This document shows positions 36,167-45,098 of a DNA stretch of 64,000 nucleotides, one piece after another. The notes under the pieces are model-generated. The model did no database searches and was not told the DNA's origin. It worked only from the letters and a program-made list of their open reading frames with translations. How positions within the stretch are numbered: position 1 is the stretch's first letter; the number at the start of each line of letters is the position of its first letter. The position numbers and the translations under genes are program-made. Source of the stretch: Spirochaetaceae bacterium (lineage in GTDB: Bacteria > Myxococcota_A > UBA9160 > UBA4427). The stretch is taken from NCBI GenBank assembly GCA_020632655.1, contig JACKFD010000002.1, positions 186,001-250,000 on the forward strand, given 5' to 3'.

Positions 36167-38259
36167 GCGGCCCGGTCCATCGAATGCATCGGCTCCCGCG
36201 CCCGTCCGCGCAGCGCCGCCCGCACACCCAGCGCGAGGAGCACGGCGATCGCGAGCCCGAGGAGTCCGGGCTCCGCCCCGACACCGACGGCCGCATCCGG
36301 CACGCCGGCCGGCATCGGAAGCGGCTGGTCGACGTCGACACCGGGCTCGCGGCGATTGCGCACGATCTTCGAGACGGCGACGAAGGACGTGAAGCGGGTC
36401 AGCAGGCGATGGTGGAGGCCGAGGGCGAGGATCTCGGCGCGGGCCTCGGCATCGGGCTCTGCGAAGCCGGTCCGCGTGAGGGCGTCGATGCGTGCGCGGG
36501 CCCAGAGGATCGGCAGGGCACGGTGCTCGGCGAGCGGCGGGGCGTCCTCTACGCGGATGCGCTGCGACCAGGCGCCCGTTCCGGTCACGCCGCGCACGAC
36601 GATCTCGCCCGCGGGCTCGCCGCGCCACTTTCCCATCAGCACGACGGGCCGTTCGGCGAGCACGTCCGGAAGGACGCGGGGCTCGAGGTCGTAGGCGTCG
36701 AAGCCCGCGACCTCGACGCGTACGTCGGTCAGGACGGGTGTCGCGACGTAGCGCGTGAAGCGGGTCGCCGCGTCGTTCGCCTCGCTCGGGTGCAGCACGA
36801 CGAAGGGCTCGCCCTGTCCGGTCCGCGCGAGCCCCTCGATCAGGTGGCGATTGACGCTGCTGCCGATGCCGAAGGCGAAGACGTTGGCCTCGCCGAGATG
36901 GTCGCGCACGAAGTCGAGGGCGCGGTCGTCGGCTGCGACGTAGCCGTCCGTGATCACGATGAAGGTCCGGGCGAGGCCTGGCTCGGGGGAGAGCGCGAGG
37001 GCGCGCTCGAGTGCGGGCAGGAGCTCCGTGCCGCCGCCGCCTTCGAACCCGTCGAGCGCCGCGAGTGCGGCGTCGATCTCGGCCGGCGTGGCCGGAAGGG
37101 AGGTGGGCGAGAGCAGCCGCGAGCCGCCCGAGAACGCGAGGACGTTGAAGCGATCGCGCGGGCGCAGCGGCCCGAGCAGCTCGCGCATCAGGACCTTCGC
37201 CGTCCCGATCGGAAAGCCCTGCATGCTGCCCGAGACGTCGAGGATGAACACGAACTCGCGGGGCGGGATGGTAGAGGGCTCGACCCGCGCTGGGGGCATC
37301 GCGAGCAGCAGGAAGTACTTCTCGTCGCCGGCTTCGAAGAGCGAGAGGCCCGTCTCGACGGCGTCCCCGGCGAGCCGGAATCCGAGTACGAAGTCACGAT
37401 CGCCCGCGCCGCGCGCGTTCTCCTCGTCCGAGGCGAAGTGCCAGACGCCCTGGTCGTCGAAGCGCGCGTCGAGGGAATGGGTCGGGCTCGCGATCTCGTG
37501 GATCGGCAGGCCGGCGGCGACCGTGCCGTAGAGATGGAGCGGCGACGGCGGGGCCTCGCCCGAGTGGAGGTGGGGCGTCGCGGTGAAGGGGCGGTTCGAG
37601 CCTACGGCTTCCGCCGCATCGAGTGCGACGACGGGTCCAGCGGCGCTCGGGGCATCCGGTGCGCGGGCGGGCGCGCCAGAGCCTCCGCCGTCGACATAGC
37701 GTGGCCCCACGACCGTGGGGAAGACGAACTCGTAGCGGCCGTCGCGCGGGACGAGCAGCTCGGTGTAGCGAAGCGTGACCTCGATCTGATCGCCGGGCAT
37801 CACGTTCGCGACGTCCATCGTGAAGACGTTCGGGCGCTCCTGCTGGAGCAGGCTCGCGGTCCGGCCCTCCTGCTTCGCGGCTGCGAAGGTCCGTTCTGCC
37901 TGCCTTCGTTCCTGGATCTCCGCCTCGATCACGCGACCGTCGAGCGCCATGCGAAGCCCGTTGACCGCGGCGCGGGTCGATGCCGGGAAGACATAACGTG
38001 CGTGGATCGGTCGCTCGCCCTCGTTCGCCCAGGTCTGCGTCACGCGGACGGCGGCGACCGGGCCCGAGATCGCGACCTCGACATCGGTCTCGGCGAGTGG
38101 GAAACGGTCGACCGCGGGATCTCCGCCCTGGACGAGGAAATAGGGTGCGAGGGTCGAGTCGGGCGAAGTCGGATCGCCGGAGGCCGGGGCCTCGAAGGGC
38201 AGCAGGGAGACGAATAGCGTGACGAGGGCGAGGGAAGGCGTTCGGGCGGGCCCCGGCAT
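36163..38259 (-). CDS. VIT and VWA domain surface protein with PEP-CTERM-like tail
   Basis: 698 residues from the ATG at 38259, preceded by GAGGAGGA. The signal peptide ends APASG near residue 28. The VIT domain spans about 40-170 (VRVTQTWANEGERPIHARYVFP, MDVANVMPGDQIEVTLRYTE). The VWA domain spans about 330-500 with the MIDAS motif FVFILDVSGSMQG and later TFIVITDGYV. The C-terminus is VGAEPGLLGLAIAVLLALGV followed by an Arg-rich end, an exosortase sorting signal. It is co-translated with the exosortase gene and is the obvious substrate. Relatives are surface proteins with inter-alpha-trypsin-inhibitor heavy-chain layout; the ligand is unknown. Confidence 0.85.
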   Translation of the reverse strand: MPGPARTPSLALVTLFVSLLPFEAPASGDPTSPDSTLAPYFLVQGGDPAVDRFPLAETDVEVAISGPVAAVRVTQTWANEGERPIHARYVFPASTRAAVNGLRMALDGRVIEAEIQERRQAERTFAAAKQEGRTASLLQQERPNVFTMDVANVMPGDQIEVTLRYTELLVPRDGRYEFVFPTVVGPRYVDGGGSGAPARAPDAPSAAGPVVALDAAEAVGSNRPFTATPHLHSGEAPPSPLHLYGTVAAGLPIHEIASPTHSLDARFDDQGVWHFASDEENARGAGDRDFVLGFRLAGDAVETGLSLFEAGDEKYFLLLAMPPARVEPSTIPPREFVFILDVSGSMQGFPIGTAKVLMRELLGPLRPRDRFNVLAFSGGSRLLSPTSLPATPAEIDAALAALDGFEGGGGTELLPALERALALSPEPGLARTFIVITDGYVAADDRALDFVRDHLGEANVFAFGIGSSVNRHLIEGLARTGQGEPFVVLHPSEANDAATRFTRYVATPVLTDVRVEVAGFDAYDLEPRVLPDVLAERPVVLMGKWRGEPAGEIVVRGVTGTGAWSQRIRVEDAPPLAEHRALPILWARARIDALTRTGFAEPDAEARAEILALGLHHRLLTRFTSFVAVSKIVRNRREPGVDVDQPLPMPAGVPDAAVGVGAEPGLLGLAIAVLLALGVRAALRGRAREPMHSMDRAA

Positions 38260-38611
38260 CGGGCGGTCCTCCTCGAGGATTCGAGCGATCGAGAGATTCG
38301 GAGTGGAGTCAAGGTGTCGGACCGCGCTAGGCGTACGCCGGTTCCATGGCGATGCGCGCACCGCGCCCGTCCACCGGGTCGTGCACTCGGCGATCGGTGC
38401 GTCGCTCCGGGTACGCCGCGACGCCGCCCGGGGTCGGCGGGGTATGAAGCGGGTCGGCCCGGCCGCCGCCCGCGGAGTGCTCTGGCGATCACCGCCGTGT
38501 GCCACCCGCGGCGCGGGAAGGGGGGCGCCCTCGGGATCCAGGGCGCCATCGACTCCGCTTCCATCCGCAGGCACGTTCGATTTCGCTTGATCGGCTCGAG
38601 GACCCGGCTGT
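38260..38611. other. Intergenic region between VIT/VWA and PEP-CTERM genes
   Basis: About 350 bp between divergent genes. I see no convincing coding region, hairpin or sigma-54 site. Promoters for both neighbours are expected here but cannot be picked out. Confidence 0.4.
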
Positions 38612-39889
38612 ATGTTGGGCGCGCTCGTGTCGTGCGGGAGTGGTCGTCGTATGCGGTGCGGCCTTGGCTCGGGGCGTGTCGGGCGATGGGGTCGGAGCGT
38701 CGGGATCGGCGGGCGTGTCGTCGTCCCCGGGCGCGCGCACCGGACGGGAGGGCGTCGTGGGGCAGGGACCCGCCTGAAGCTCGGGCCCCTGACGACCTGT
38801 CTGCTGCTGCTCGCGTCGTCGGTCGCGAGCGCCGCCCCCCTCAACCTCGTCGACTCCACCGGCGCCCTGCACTCCTTCACGCCGCCCTCGCTCAACGACG
38901 CCGGGTTCGCGGCCTTTCGCGCCAGCATGGTCACGGGCGGGACCGGCATCTTCGCGGCCAACGGGCTCGGCTACTACGACGTCGCGGACAGCCTCGGCCC
39001 CTACTCGAGCTTCCTCTCGCAGGTCGAGATCAACGATGGCAGCGTGGTCCTCTTCGGCGCGTTCCTCGATGTCGGTGGCGGCGCGTCGGGCATCTACGTC
39101 GGACCCGATCCCATCGCGGACCGGATCGTCGACAAGAGCCCGCCCTATCTGGGTCTCGGGCTCTACGCGATCTCCGACTCGGGCACCGCCGTCTTCTGGG
39201 CCAGCCGGGACACGGGCGAGTTCGGGATCTACGAGGGCAACGGAAGCGTCGTCGTCGACGACACGGGTCCCTTCGCCTCGTTCGGGACCTGGCCCGCCAT
39301 CAACGTCCTCGACCAGGTGGCCTTCCGCGCGACGACGGATGCGGGCGACCTCGGCATCTTCGTGGGGCCGCAGGTGACGGCCGACCGCCTCGTCGACACG
39401 ACGGGCCCCTTCGCCGGCTTCGGCGAGCCGCTCTCGATCAACGACCTCGGAACCGTCGTCTTCCAGGGCACCCTCGACACGGGCGTAACGGGGATCTTCC
39501 TGGGGCCGGATCCGCTGACGGACACGATCGCCGACTCGAGTGGCCCCTTTGCCGGCTTCTCGAACCCCGCCGTCAACGACCAGGGCCACGTCGTCTTCAC
39601 GGCGACCCTCGATGCCGGCGGATCTGGGCTCTTCAGCGGTCCCGACCCGGTCCTGGATCGGGTGATCGCGACGGGCGATCCATTGTTCGGTTCGACCGTG
39701 CTTGCGGTGGGCTTCTTTCCGGGTGGCCTGAACGACCTGGGACAGGTTGCGTTCTACTACTACCTGGCGGACGGGCGCGAGGGGATCGCCCTCACGACCG
39801 TGCCCGAGCCTTCCATGTCGGTCGCGTTGGCGGCTTCGATCGTCGTGCTCGCCGCGACGATCGGTCGACGAGGGCGGCGTAGCGTCTGA
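38612..39889 (+). CDS. PEP-CTERM protein with tandem beta repeats
   Basis: Up to 425 residues. The N-terminal start is uncertain: the ATGs at 38612 and 38651 leave a basic leader before the apparent signal peptide (LKLGPLTTCLLLLASSVASA). The mature part is five to six tandem units with the pattern IND.G.VVF...LD.G..GIF.GPDP. These build a repetitive beta structure, related to 'choice-of-anchor' repeat families. The C-terminus is VPEPSMSVALAASIVVLAAT followed by GRRGRRS, a standard PEP-CTERM sorting signal cut by an exosortase. Its function is unknown. Confidence 0.75.
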   Translation: MLGALVSCGSGRRMRCGLGSGRVGRWGRSVGIGGRVVVPGRAHRTGGRRGAGTRLKLGPLTTCLLLLASSVASAAPLNLVDSTGALHSFTPPSLNDAGFAAFRASMVTGGTGIFAANGLGYYDVADSLGPYSSFLSQVEINDGSVVLFGAFLDVGGGASGIYVGPDPIADRIVDKSPPYLGLGLYAISDSGTAVFWASRDTGEFGIYEGNGSVVVDDTGPFASFGTWPAINVLDQVAFRATTDAGDLGIFVGPQVTADRLVDTTGPFAGFGEPLSINDLGTVVFQGTLDTGVTGIFLGPDPLTDTIADSSGPFAGFSNPAVNDQGHVVFTATLDAGGSGLFSGPDPVLDRVIATGDPLFGSTVLAVGFFPGGLNDLGQVAFYYYLADGREGIALTTVPEPSMSVALAASIVVLAATIGRRGRRSV

Positions 39890-40289
39890 CGATCGTCGCC
39901 GGCTCGCGGGGCGGCGCCCCCCTGTTCGCCGCGGGTCCGCTGGCCGTCGAGAGGGTGCACCCGCCCGTTGGCGCCCCCCGCGCGTAGAGCACTCGTCCCC
40001 TCGACCGTAGCCTGCGGGCGTGTCGTTTCTACAAAGCTCGGCCCGAAACGCCACTCCCTGCCCAACGGTCGCCGCGGACGGGTATGAGGCGCGCCGTCGC
40101 GCTTCCCTGGCTGCCCCGGATTCTCGCATGGAACTTGCACAAGCGTCGGGAGCCCGCTCTCCCTCGCTGTGGGATCGGAGAGTACGGAGGGGAGGATCGC
40201 GCTGCGCGCGGGACCCTCCTCGTCCGCCGATCGCCGGGCGGGCCTCGGAGCGAGGCGTGTGCAGTGTGTAGTCAGGAGGTCATCCGATC
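39890..40289. other. Intergenic region with CGTTTCTACAA motif
   Basis: About 400 bp with no credible gene. It contains the 11-mer CGTTTCTACAA at 40024-40034, also found before the metallothionein and the isochorismatase-carbamate kinase genes in the same orientation relative to the downstream gene. Confidence 0.4.
40024..40034 (+). promoter_or_regulatory. CGTTTCTACAA motif, copy A
   Basis: An AT-containing 11-mer 255 bp before the membrane-protein gene at 40290. Exact copies occur at 57260-57270 (+) and 60020-60030 (-). It may be a shared promoter element or operator; the role is inferred from recurrence only. Confidence 0.35.
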
Positions 40290-40979
40290 ATGAGGCAGGG
40301 AACGAAGCAAGGCGGGGCGGTCGCGAGGCCGGCGCGGAGAGCCGAGACACGGATCGGAGGCCACTCCGCATGGCGCGGACGGCGGATCGCGCGGCGTTCG
40401 GGCCGGAGCCCGACCCGCTGCCTGGCGGTCGCACTCGTGGCGATTCCCATGCTGGTCGGGCTCGCTGCCACGAAGGGCACGGCCCGTGTTCCGTCCCGGG
40501 AACGACTCCCGACGCGCTCGGGGGTCGAGCTTGCGGACATCCCCGGCCGGAACGAGTCCACGCCCGCGCCGATCGCCTGGCTACCGATGCGGAAGGCGGG
40601 TCTCGACCCCTGCCTCTGCGGTCTCGAGTCGACCGAGGTAGACGCCCTCGAAGCGCGGATCCTCGACGCCTCGACACTCGACGAAGCGCGACTGATCGCG
40701 ACGCGGGACACGCAGCTGGCATACCGCGTGCTGAAACGCGCCCGCGTACTGGCCCCGTCCGCCGCGTCGCTACGCGCCGCCGCCGCGCGACTCGACGACT
40801 ATCACGGGATCGTCGGCCGGGCCTCGAGTCGCGCGGAGATCGCGACGTCCTTCCACCACCTGACCAGTCCGAGGACGGCGGCCGACTGCGATTACTCGAC
40901 CGGAGAGATGATCGCGATCGTCCTGGGCTTCATCCTGGGAATCATTCCCGGATTGATCCTCCTGGTCCTGCTCTGCTGA
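40290..40979 (+). CDS. Hypothetical protein with C-terminal membrane anchor
   Basis: 229 residues. An Arg-rich N-terminus (about 45 residues) is followed by one hydrophobic helix (CLAVALVAIPMLVGLAA). A helical middle segment follows (LEARILDASTLDEARLIATRD). The C-terminal helix IAIVLGFILGIIPGLILLVL ends in Cys as the last residue. I do not recognise a family. The topology suggests an inner-membrane protein with a small loop domain. The MscS gene starts 148 bp downstream on the same strand. Confidence 0.55.
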   Translation: MRQGTKQGGAVARPARRAETRIGGHSAWRGRRIARRSGRSPTRCLAVALVAIPMLVGLAATKGTARVPSRERLPTRSGVELADIPGRNESTPAPIAWLPMRKAGLDPCLCGLESTEVDALEARILDASTLDEARLIATRDTQLAYRVLKRARVLAPSAASLRAAAARLDDYHGIVGRASSRAEIATSFHHLTSPRTAADCDYSTGEMIAIVLGFILGIIPGLILLVLLC

Positions 40980-41127
40980 CGACCATCGTCCCGAAGCCCC
41001 GGCTCCACGATCCGTGAGCCTGCGCCCGGTCGGAGTCACGCGCCGACGCTCGTCCGCCCTCCCACGCCATGCGGGAGGTCGCCGGCGGCGCGCTCTGCGA
41101 GACCGCGACAGATAGAAGGGAGACCAC

Positions 41128-42072
41128 ATGGCCGAAGAAGCCGCCCATTCGACCTCCGACGCGACCGGGGACATCGTCCTCGAGACCGCGCATCTCGTCG
41201 ACATCGTCTGGGACAAGCTGCTGGGCTGGATCGAGGGCTTCATCGCGATGCTCCCGAACCTCGCCGTCGCGCTCCTCGTCATCCTCGCCTTCGCCCTCCT
41301 CGCGCGCTATGCGGAGCGGTTGGTCCAGGCGTCTGCGGAGCGCGCCTCGGTCAATGCTCAGGTCGCCTCGCTCGCCGGCGTCTCGACGCGAATCGGTTTG
41401 TTCGGCCTGGGGATCTTCCTCGCCCTCGGGCTGCTGGATCTGCAGAAGACGGCGATGTCCCTGCTGGCCGGGGTCGGCGTCGTGGGCCTGGCATTGGGCT
41501 TCGCGTTCCAGGACATCGCGTCGAACTTCATGTCGGGCGTCATCATGGCGACCCGCCGGCCCTTCGAGATCGGCGACCTCGTCGAGAGCGGCGGCACGAT
41601 GGGGTTCGTCGACCGGCTCACGCTTCGGGCGACCTTCATCCGGAACTTCGACGGCCAGCTCGTGATCCTCCCGAACAAGGACGTGCTCCAGAGCCCACTG
41701 ATCAACTACTCGCGCCGCGGACGCCGTCGCGTCCGGGTCCCCGTCGGCGTGGCCTACGACACGGATCTCGAGCGGGCTCGGGAGGTCGCGCGGGAGGCGA
41801 TCGTCGACGTCCCCGGGCTGGATCCGGAGCAGGGCGCGCAGGCCGTCTTCTCGGGATTCGGTGGTAGCTCGATCGATCTCGACGTCTACTTCTGGCTCGA
41901 CCTCTCGCTCGAGGACGCAGACTACCTGCAAGCTCGCTCGGAGGGAGTCATCGCGATCAAGAAGGCCTTCGACGAGGCGGACATCGAGATCCCGTTCCCG
42001 ATCCGAACGCTGAGCTGGCCGGAGGCGTTGCGGATCCGGCGGCGAGACGACGAGCAGGAATCGTCGTCATAG
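41128..42072 (+). CDS. Small-conductance mechanosensitive channel (MscS family)
   Basis: 314 residues. Three N-terminal membrane helices end in the pore helix region MSLLAGVGVVGLALGFAFQD near residue 115. The MscS beta-domain signature FMSGVIMATRRPFEIGDLVE and the QLVILPNKDVLQSPLINYSR segment follow. The channel opens when membrane tension rises and releases solutes during osmotic downshock. AGAAGGGAG precedes the ATG. A charged tail (RRRDDEQESSS) ends the protein. Confidence 0.9.
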   Translation: MAEEAAHSTSDATGDIVLETAHLVDIVWDKLLGWIEGFIAMLPNLAVALLVILAFALLARYAERLVQASAERASVNAQVASLAGVSTRIGLFGLGIFLALGLLDLQKTAMSLLAGVGVVGLALGFAFQDIASNFMSGVIMATRRPFEIGDLVESGGTMGFVDRLTLRATFIRNFDGQLVILPNKDVLQSPLINYSRRGRRRVRVPVGVAYDTDLERAREVAREAIVDVPGLDPEQGAQAVFSGFGGSSIDLDVYFWLDLSLEDADYLQARSEGVIAIKKAFDEADIEIPFPIRTLSWPEALRIRRRDDEQESSS

Positions 42073-42111
42073 CGGTCGCGGCGAGCGCCTCGATCGATCG
42101 CCGAGCGGGCT

Positions 42112-42591
42112 CTACGACTCGGGCTCCCTGGCCGGTCGCGGCTCGTCGCGCACGGCTGCGAGTGACGGCACGTCCGAGGAGGACATCGTCGGGGTCGCGC
42201 CCTCGTCCGGCCCGATGATGATGCAGCCCTTGAAGCGGGCGCCTTCCTCGACGACGATGCCCGCGGTGTGGATCTCGCCTTCCACCCGGGCGCTCTTGTG
42301 CAGGATCGTCTTGCGCGCGACGCGGATGTCGCCCGTGACCGTGCCGTAGATCTCGATGCGCTCCGCCTCGATCGAGGCGTCGATCTCCGCCTGCTCGCCG
42401 ACGAGTACGCCCTTGCGCGCGATGACCTGCCCCTCGATCCGGCCGTCGAGCCGAACGTTCTGCGAGAAGCGGAGCTCTCCGATCAGCTCGGAGCCCGCGT
42501 CGAGGAACGTCTCGCCTCCGTCGGCCGCCGGGACCCCGCCCGGGGTGATGTCGAGCTCGAGGCGCTCATCCTTCTTCCGTCCGAATGCCAT
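42112..42591 (-). CDS. Bactofilin (polymer-forming cytoskeletal protein)
   Basis: 159 residues. The DUF583/bactofilin core covers about residues 28-130 as a right-handed beta-helix of short turns: ELIGELRFSQNVRLDGRIEG, GVLVGEQAEIDASIEAERIE, GTVTGDIRVARKTILHKSA, EGEIHTAGIVVEEGA. Flexible ends flank it. Bactofilins polymerise without nucleotide and scaffold cell-shape or envelope proteins. GGAGGT lies seven bases before the ATG. It converges on the mechanosensitive channel gene. Confidence 0.9.
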   Translation of the reverse strand: MAFGRKKDERLELDITPGGVPAADGGETFLDAGSELIGELRFSQNVRLDGRIEGQVIARKGVLVGEQAEIDASIEAERIEIYGTVTGDIRVARKTILHKSARVEGEIHTAGIVVEEGARFKGCIIIGPDEGATPTMSSSDVPSLAAVRDEPRPAREPES

Positions 42592-42668
42592 GGGACCTCC
42601 GCGGCGGCCCCCTCGGCCTCCTGTGGGCGCCTCTTCGTCGCCGAGGGCGAGCCGCCGCGTGGGCCGGG

Positions 42669-44798
42669 TCACGGCTGCCAGCAGGCAGCTCCGGCGGCGA
42701 GCGCGCGACGCCGAACCCGGCGCCCCCGACCGCGCCCCATCGCCGCCAATCCACACGCGCCCACACCCATCATCACGACGAGCCCGGGCTCGGGCACGAC
42801 GTAGAACGCATCGCCCGCACGAGCGAGCGTCGCCGACGCGGAAGGCACCCCGGCGAAGGACGCGTTCACGAGCGGTCGCGTCAGCGAAGGGATCAGCGTG
42901 CCGTACGCCTCGCGCGGGCCGAGCGTGTCGAGCAGGCGTGGTCCCGCGCCGCCGAAGTCGGGATCCGCCACGAATCCGCCTTGCCGCAGGAAGGGCAGGA
43001 ATGCGTCGTCCGCGCCATCGAGATCGATCCCGAGCCGCGGCCACGCGATCGCCTCGTCGCGCAGGTTCAGGAACACGAGCATGTCCGAGCCCAGATATCG
43101 ATCGTCGAAGGGCGCGGGTCCGAGGTTCATCCGGAGGATCGCGACCTTCGCATTCGCCGGTGCCGCGTTGCGCACGGCAGCGAATGCGGGATGGCCCGCG
43201 AGCACACCGGTCAGCATGCCGTAGGCCTCGGCGCCGCCTTCGACGCCGGCGATCAGCGGCGTCGGCACGTTGCCCAGGATCAGCGGATTGTGACGCGCCT
43301 GGCCGAGATAGGACTCGACGCTCGCGCCGCCGACGTCCGCCGTCGAGACCTCCGTGTTCGAGCCGACGACGAAGCGACCCGCGTCGGCGCCCGTGCCGCC
43401 GGACGCGAGGATCGTCCACGCCGCCTGGTCGACGACGGAGCCGTGGACGAGCACGGTTCCGCCCGCCCCCGAGCCACCGCTTCCCCCGCTGCCGCCGCGC
43501 GCGCCCGGACCGCCGTCGCCGCCGCGTCCGCCGCGCTTGCCGGCACCGCCCCGCGCCGTCCCGGTCGTCTCGCCCGGCTGCCCCGGGATCGAGTCCTGTC
43601 CCGCCACGCCCGGATCTCCGAACGCGCCTAGCAGACCCGTCGTGCCGTTCGCCCCGCGCACGTCGACGAGAGCAGGCAGCGTGATCCGACCGCGCGCGCG
43701 CAGCTCGATCGCGCCGCCACCGCCGCCACCCTGGCCGCCCGCGCCGCCGTTCCCCCCATCGCCGCCGTCACCACCCCGGCCGCCCGCCCCCCCGGCTCCG
43801 CCTTCGCTGCCGTTGGTGCAGACGGTCCAGCGGCTGTCGCCGCCGCTGCCGCCGCCCGCACCACCACTGCCACCACCACCGCCTCCACCGCCGGCGCCCC
43901 CCGCCCCGCCGCCCCCGCCCGAGCCGCCGGCGCCGCCGCCCGAGAGGACGAGTCCGACGGCCCGGTTCTCGCCGGGCGAGGCACTGCCGCCGTTCGACCC
44001 GGTCTGGCCCGGCGAGCCGGCGTCGGCGTTCACCGCCTTGATCCCGTCGCCGCCCGCGAGCGGATTCCCGGTCGTCACCGAGCCGTTGCCGCCTTCGCCG
44101 CCCGCCGTGCCGAGCGCGCCGGCCCCACTCCCGCCGCGGGCGCCGAGCAGCCCGCCGACGCCGCCGCGGCTCAGTCCGCCGAACCCGGCCGCACCGCCGC
44201 TTCCGCTCCGCGACGGACCACCCGTCTCGCCCGGGTCACCGCGCCAGCCGTCTCCGCCCGGATCGCCGTCCCCGCCGTCGGAGAGCTTCGAGCACGTGAT
44301 GTTCAGGAAGACCATGCCGGCGCTGCCTCCACCCCATTCGGCGACCCAGCCCCCCGCGCCGCCGCTTCCGCCGAGGCCTCCGGCGCCGCCCGTCGGCGAG
44401 GTGCCGCCGTCGCCACCGCCCGGGCCGCCGAGCCGACCGTCCGCGGCGAAGTCGATCAGCACACCGCTCTCGGCGACGATGTCGTTGCCCGCGTAGAGCG
44501 TGATCGGCGTGTCGCCGACGCCGCGCACGGTGTCGTTGGCGGCGAGCACGAGGTCGCCCGCGAAGCGGAACTCGCGCACGCCGTCGACGAGGTGATGGGT
44601 GAAGGGCGTGCCGCGGAGCGAGGTGATCACGATCTGGTTCCAGGTCACCGCGCCGGTGTCGCCGTCGAAGACGAGGTCGGCGGCGTGGGTCGGTCCGGCG
44701 AGGGCCAGGGCGACGCCGGCGGCGAGACGACGAAGCTGCGGAGCGTGTCGGCGAGAAGAGGAGCGGGGCGGATGCGGTCGTTCCGTTCGGGCGATCAT
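42669..44798 (-). CDS. Glycine-rich PEP-CTERM surface protein
   Basis: 709 residues. A signal peptide ends PTHAAD near residue 40. A short beta domain (to about 120) includes TLYAGNDIVAESGVLIDFAADG. Residues 120-470 are extreme GG.GG low-complexity sequence with interspersed Ser, Ala and Asp. The rest is a normal domain ending in VPEPGLVVMMGVGACGLAAM plus an Arg-rich end, the PEP-CTERM signal. The Gly-rich part recalls PE_PGRS and other polyglycine-II structures. The long Pro-rich frame on the opposite strand is its mirror image, not a gene. The function is unknown; a matrix or adhesion role is possible. Confidence 0.78.
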   Translation of the reverse strand: MIARTERPHPPRSSSRRHAPQLRRLAAGVALALAGPTHAADLVFDGDTGAVTWNQIVITSLRGTPFTHHLVDGVREFRFAGDLVLAANDTVRGVGDTPITLYAGNDIVAESGVLIDFAADGRLGGPGGGDGGTSPTGGAGGLGGSGGAGGWVAEWGGGSAGMVFLNITCSKLSDGGDGDPGGDGWRGDPGETGGPSRSGSGGAAGFGGLSRGGVGGLLGARGGSGAGALGTAGGEGGNGSVTTGNPLAGGDGIKAVNADAGSPGQTGSNGGSASPGENRAVGLVLSGGGAGGSGGGGGAGGAGGGGGGGGSGGAGGGSGGDSRWTVCTNGSEGGAGGAGGRGGDGGDGGNGGAGGQGGGGGGAIELRARGRITLPALVDVRGANGTTGLLGAFGDPGVAGQDSIPGQPGETTGTARGGAGKRGGRGGDGGPGARGGSGGSGGSGAGGTVLVHGSVVDQAAWTILASGGTGADAGRFVVGSNTEVSTADVGGASVESYLGQARHNPLILGNVPTPLIAGVEGGAEAYGMLTGVLAGHPAFAAVRNAAPANAKVAILRMNLGPAPFDDRYLGSDMLVFLNLRDEAIAWPRLGIDLDGADDAFLPFLRQGGFVADPDFGGAGPRLLDTLGPREAYGTLIPSLTRPLVNASFAGVPSASATLARAGDAFYVVPEPGLVVMMGVGACGLAAMGRGRGRRVRRRALAAGAACWQP

Positions 44799-45098
44799 CG
44801 GTCGGTACTCCTGTCGGGCCGTGGGTCGCCGCAGGGTGCGGCGGCCGGAGGGCGCGTTCAGCAGAAGGACGAGCCGGATTCGCCGCGCATATCGGGCAAG
44901 CCCTACGGCGGGCGTGCACGGCCGTCGTATGGATCGGGATCGCGGCGGCAGGGCAGGGGGGGCCGTCCTGGGAGCCCACCGCGGCCGTCCCCCGCATCCT
45001 TAAGGAAATCATCAGGAATCGCGAAGGACCCGAAGCCGATGGGATGGCAGCCTTCGATCGACCGCTCGGGTCGGGTCGCCGGGAGAAGGAGTCCCATC
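44799..45098. other. Divergent promoter region with TCCTTAAGGA-type motif
   Basis: 300 bp between the Gly-rich PEP-CTERM gene (-) and the outer-membrane protein gene (+). It contains motif copy 2 at 44996-45017, 82 bp before the 45099 start. The motif could act on either gene. Confidence 0.45.
44996..45017 (+). promoter_or_regulatory. TCCTTAAGGA-type 22-bp motif, copy 2
   Basis: Same layout as the copy at 3675-3696 (19 of 22 bases identical): a TCCTTAAGGA palindrome, two bases, TC, one base, TCAGGA. Both lie at a similar distance before a gene for an exported protein. Confidence 0.45.

Noticed and set aside
40717..40735. TGGCATACCGCGTGCT as a sigma-54 site
   Set aside because: Spacing fits but it is inside a coding region with no gene start downstream and lacks the TTGC box.
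43354..44496. A Pro-rich 380-residue frame on the + strand
   Set aside because: It is the exact antisense of the Gly-rich PEP-CTERM gene; GGC/GCC repeats read as Pro on the other strand.
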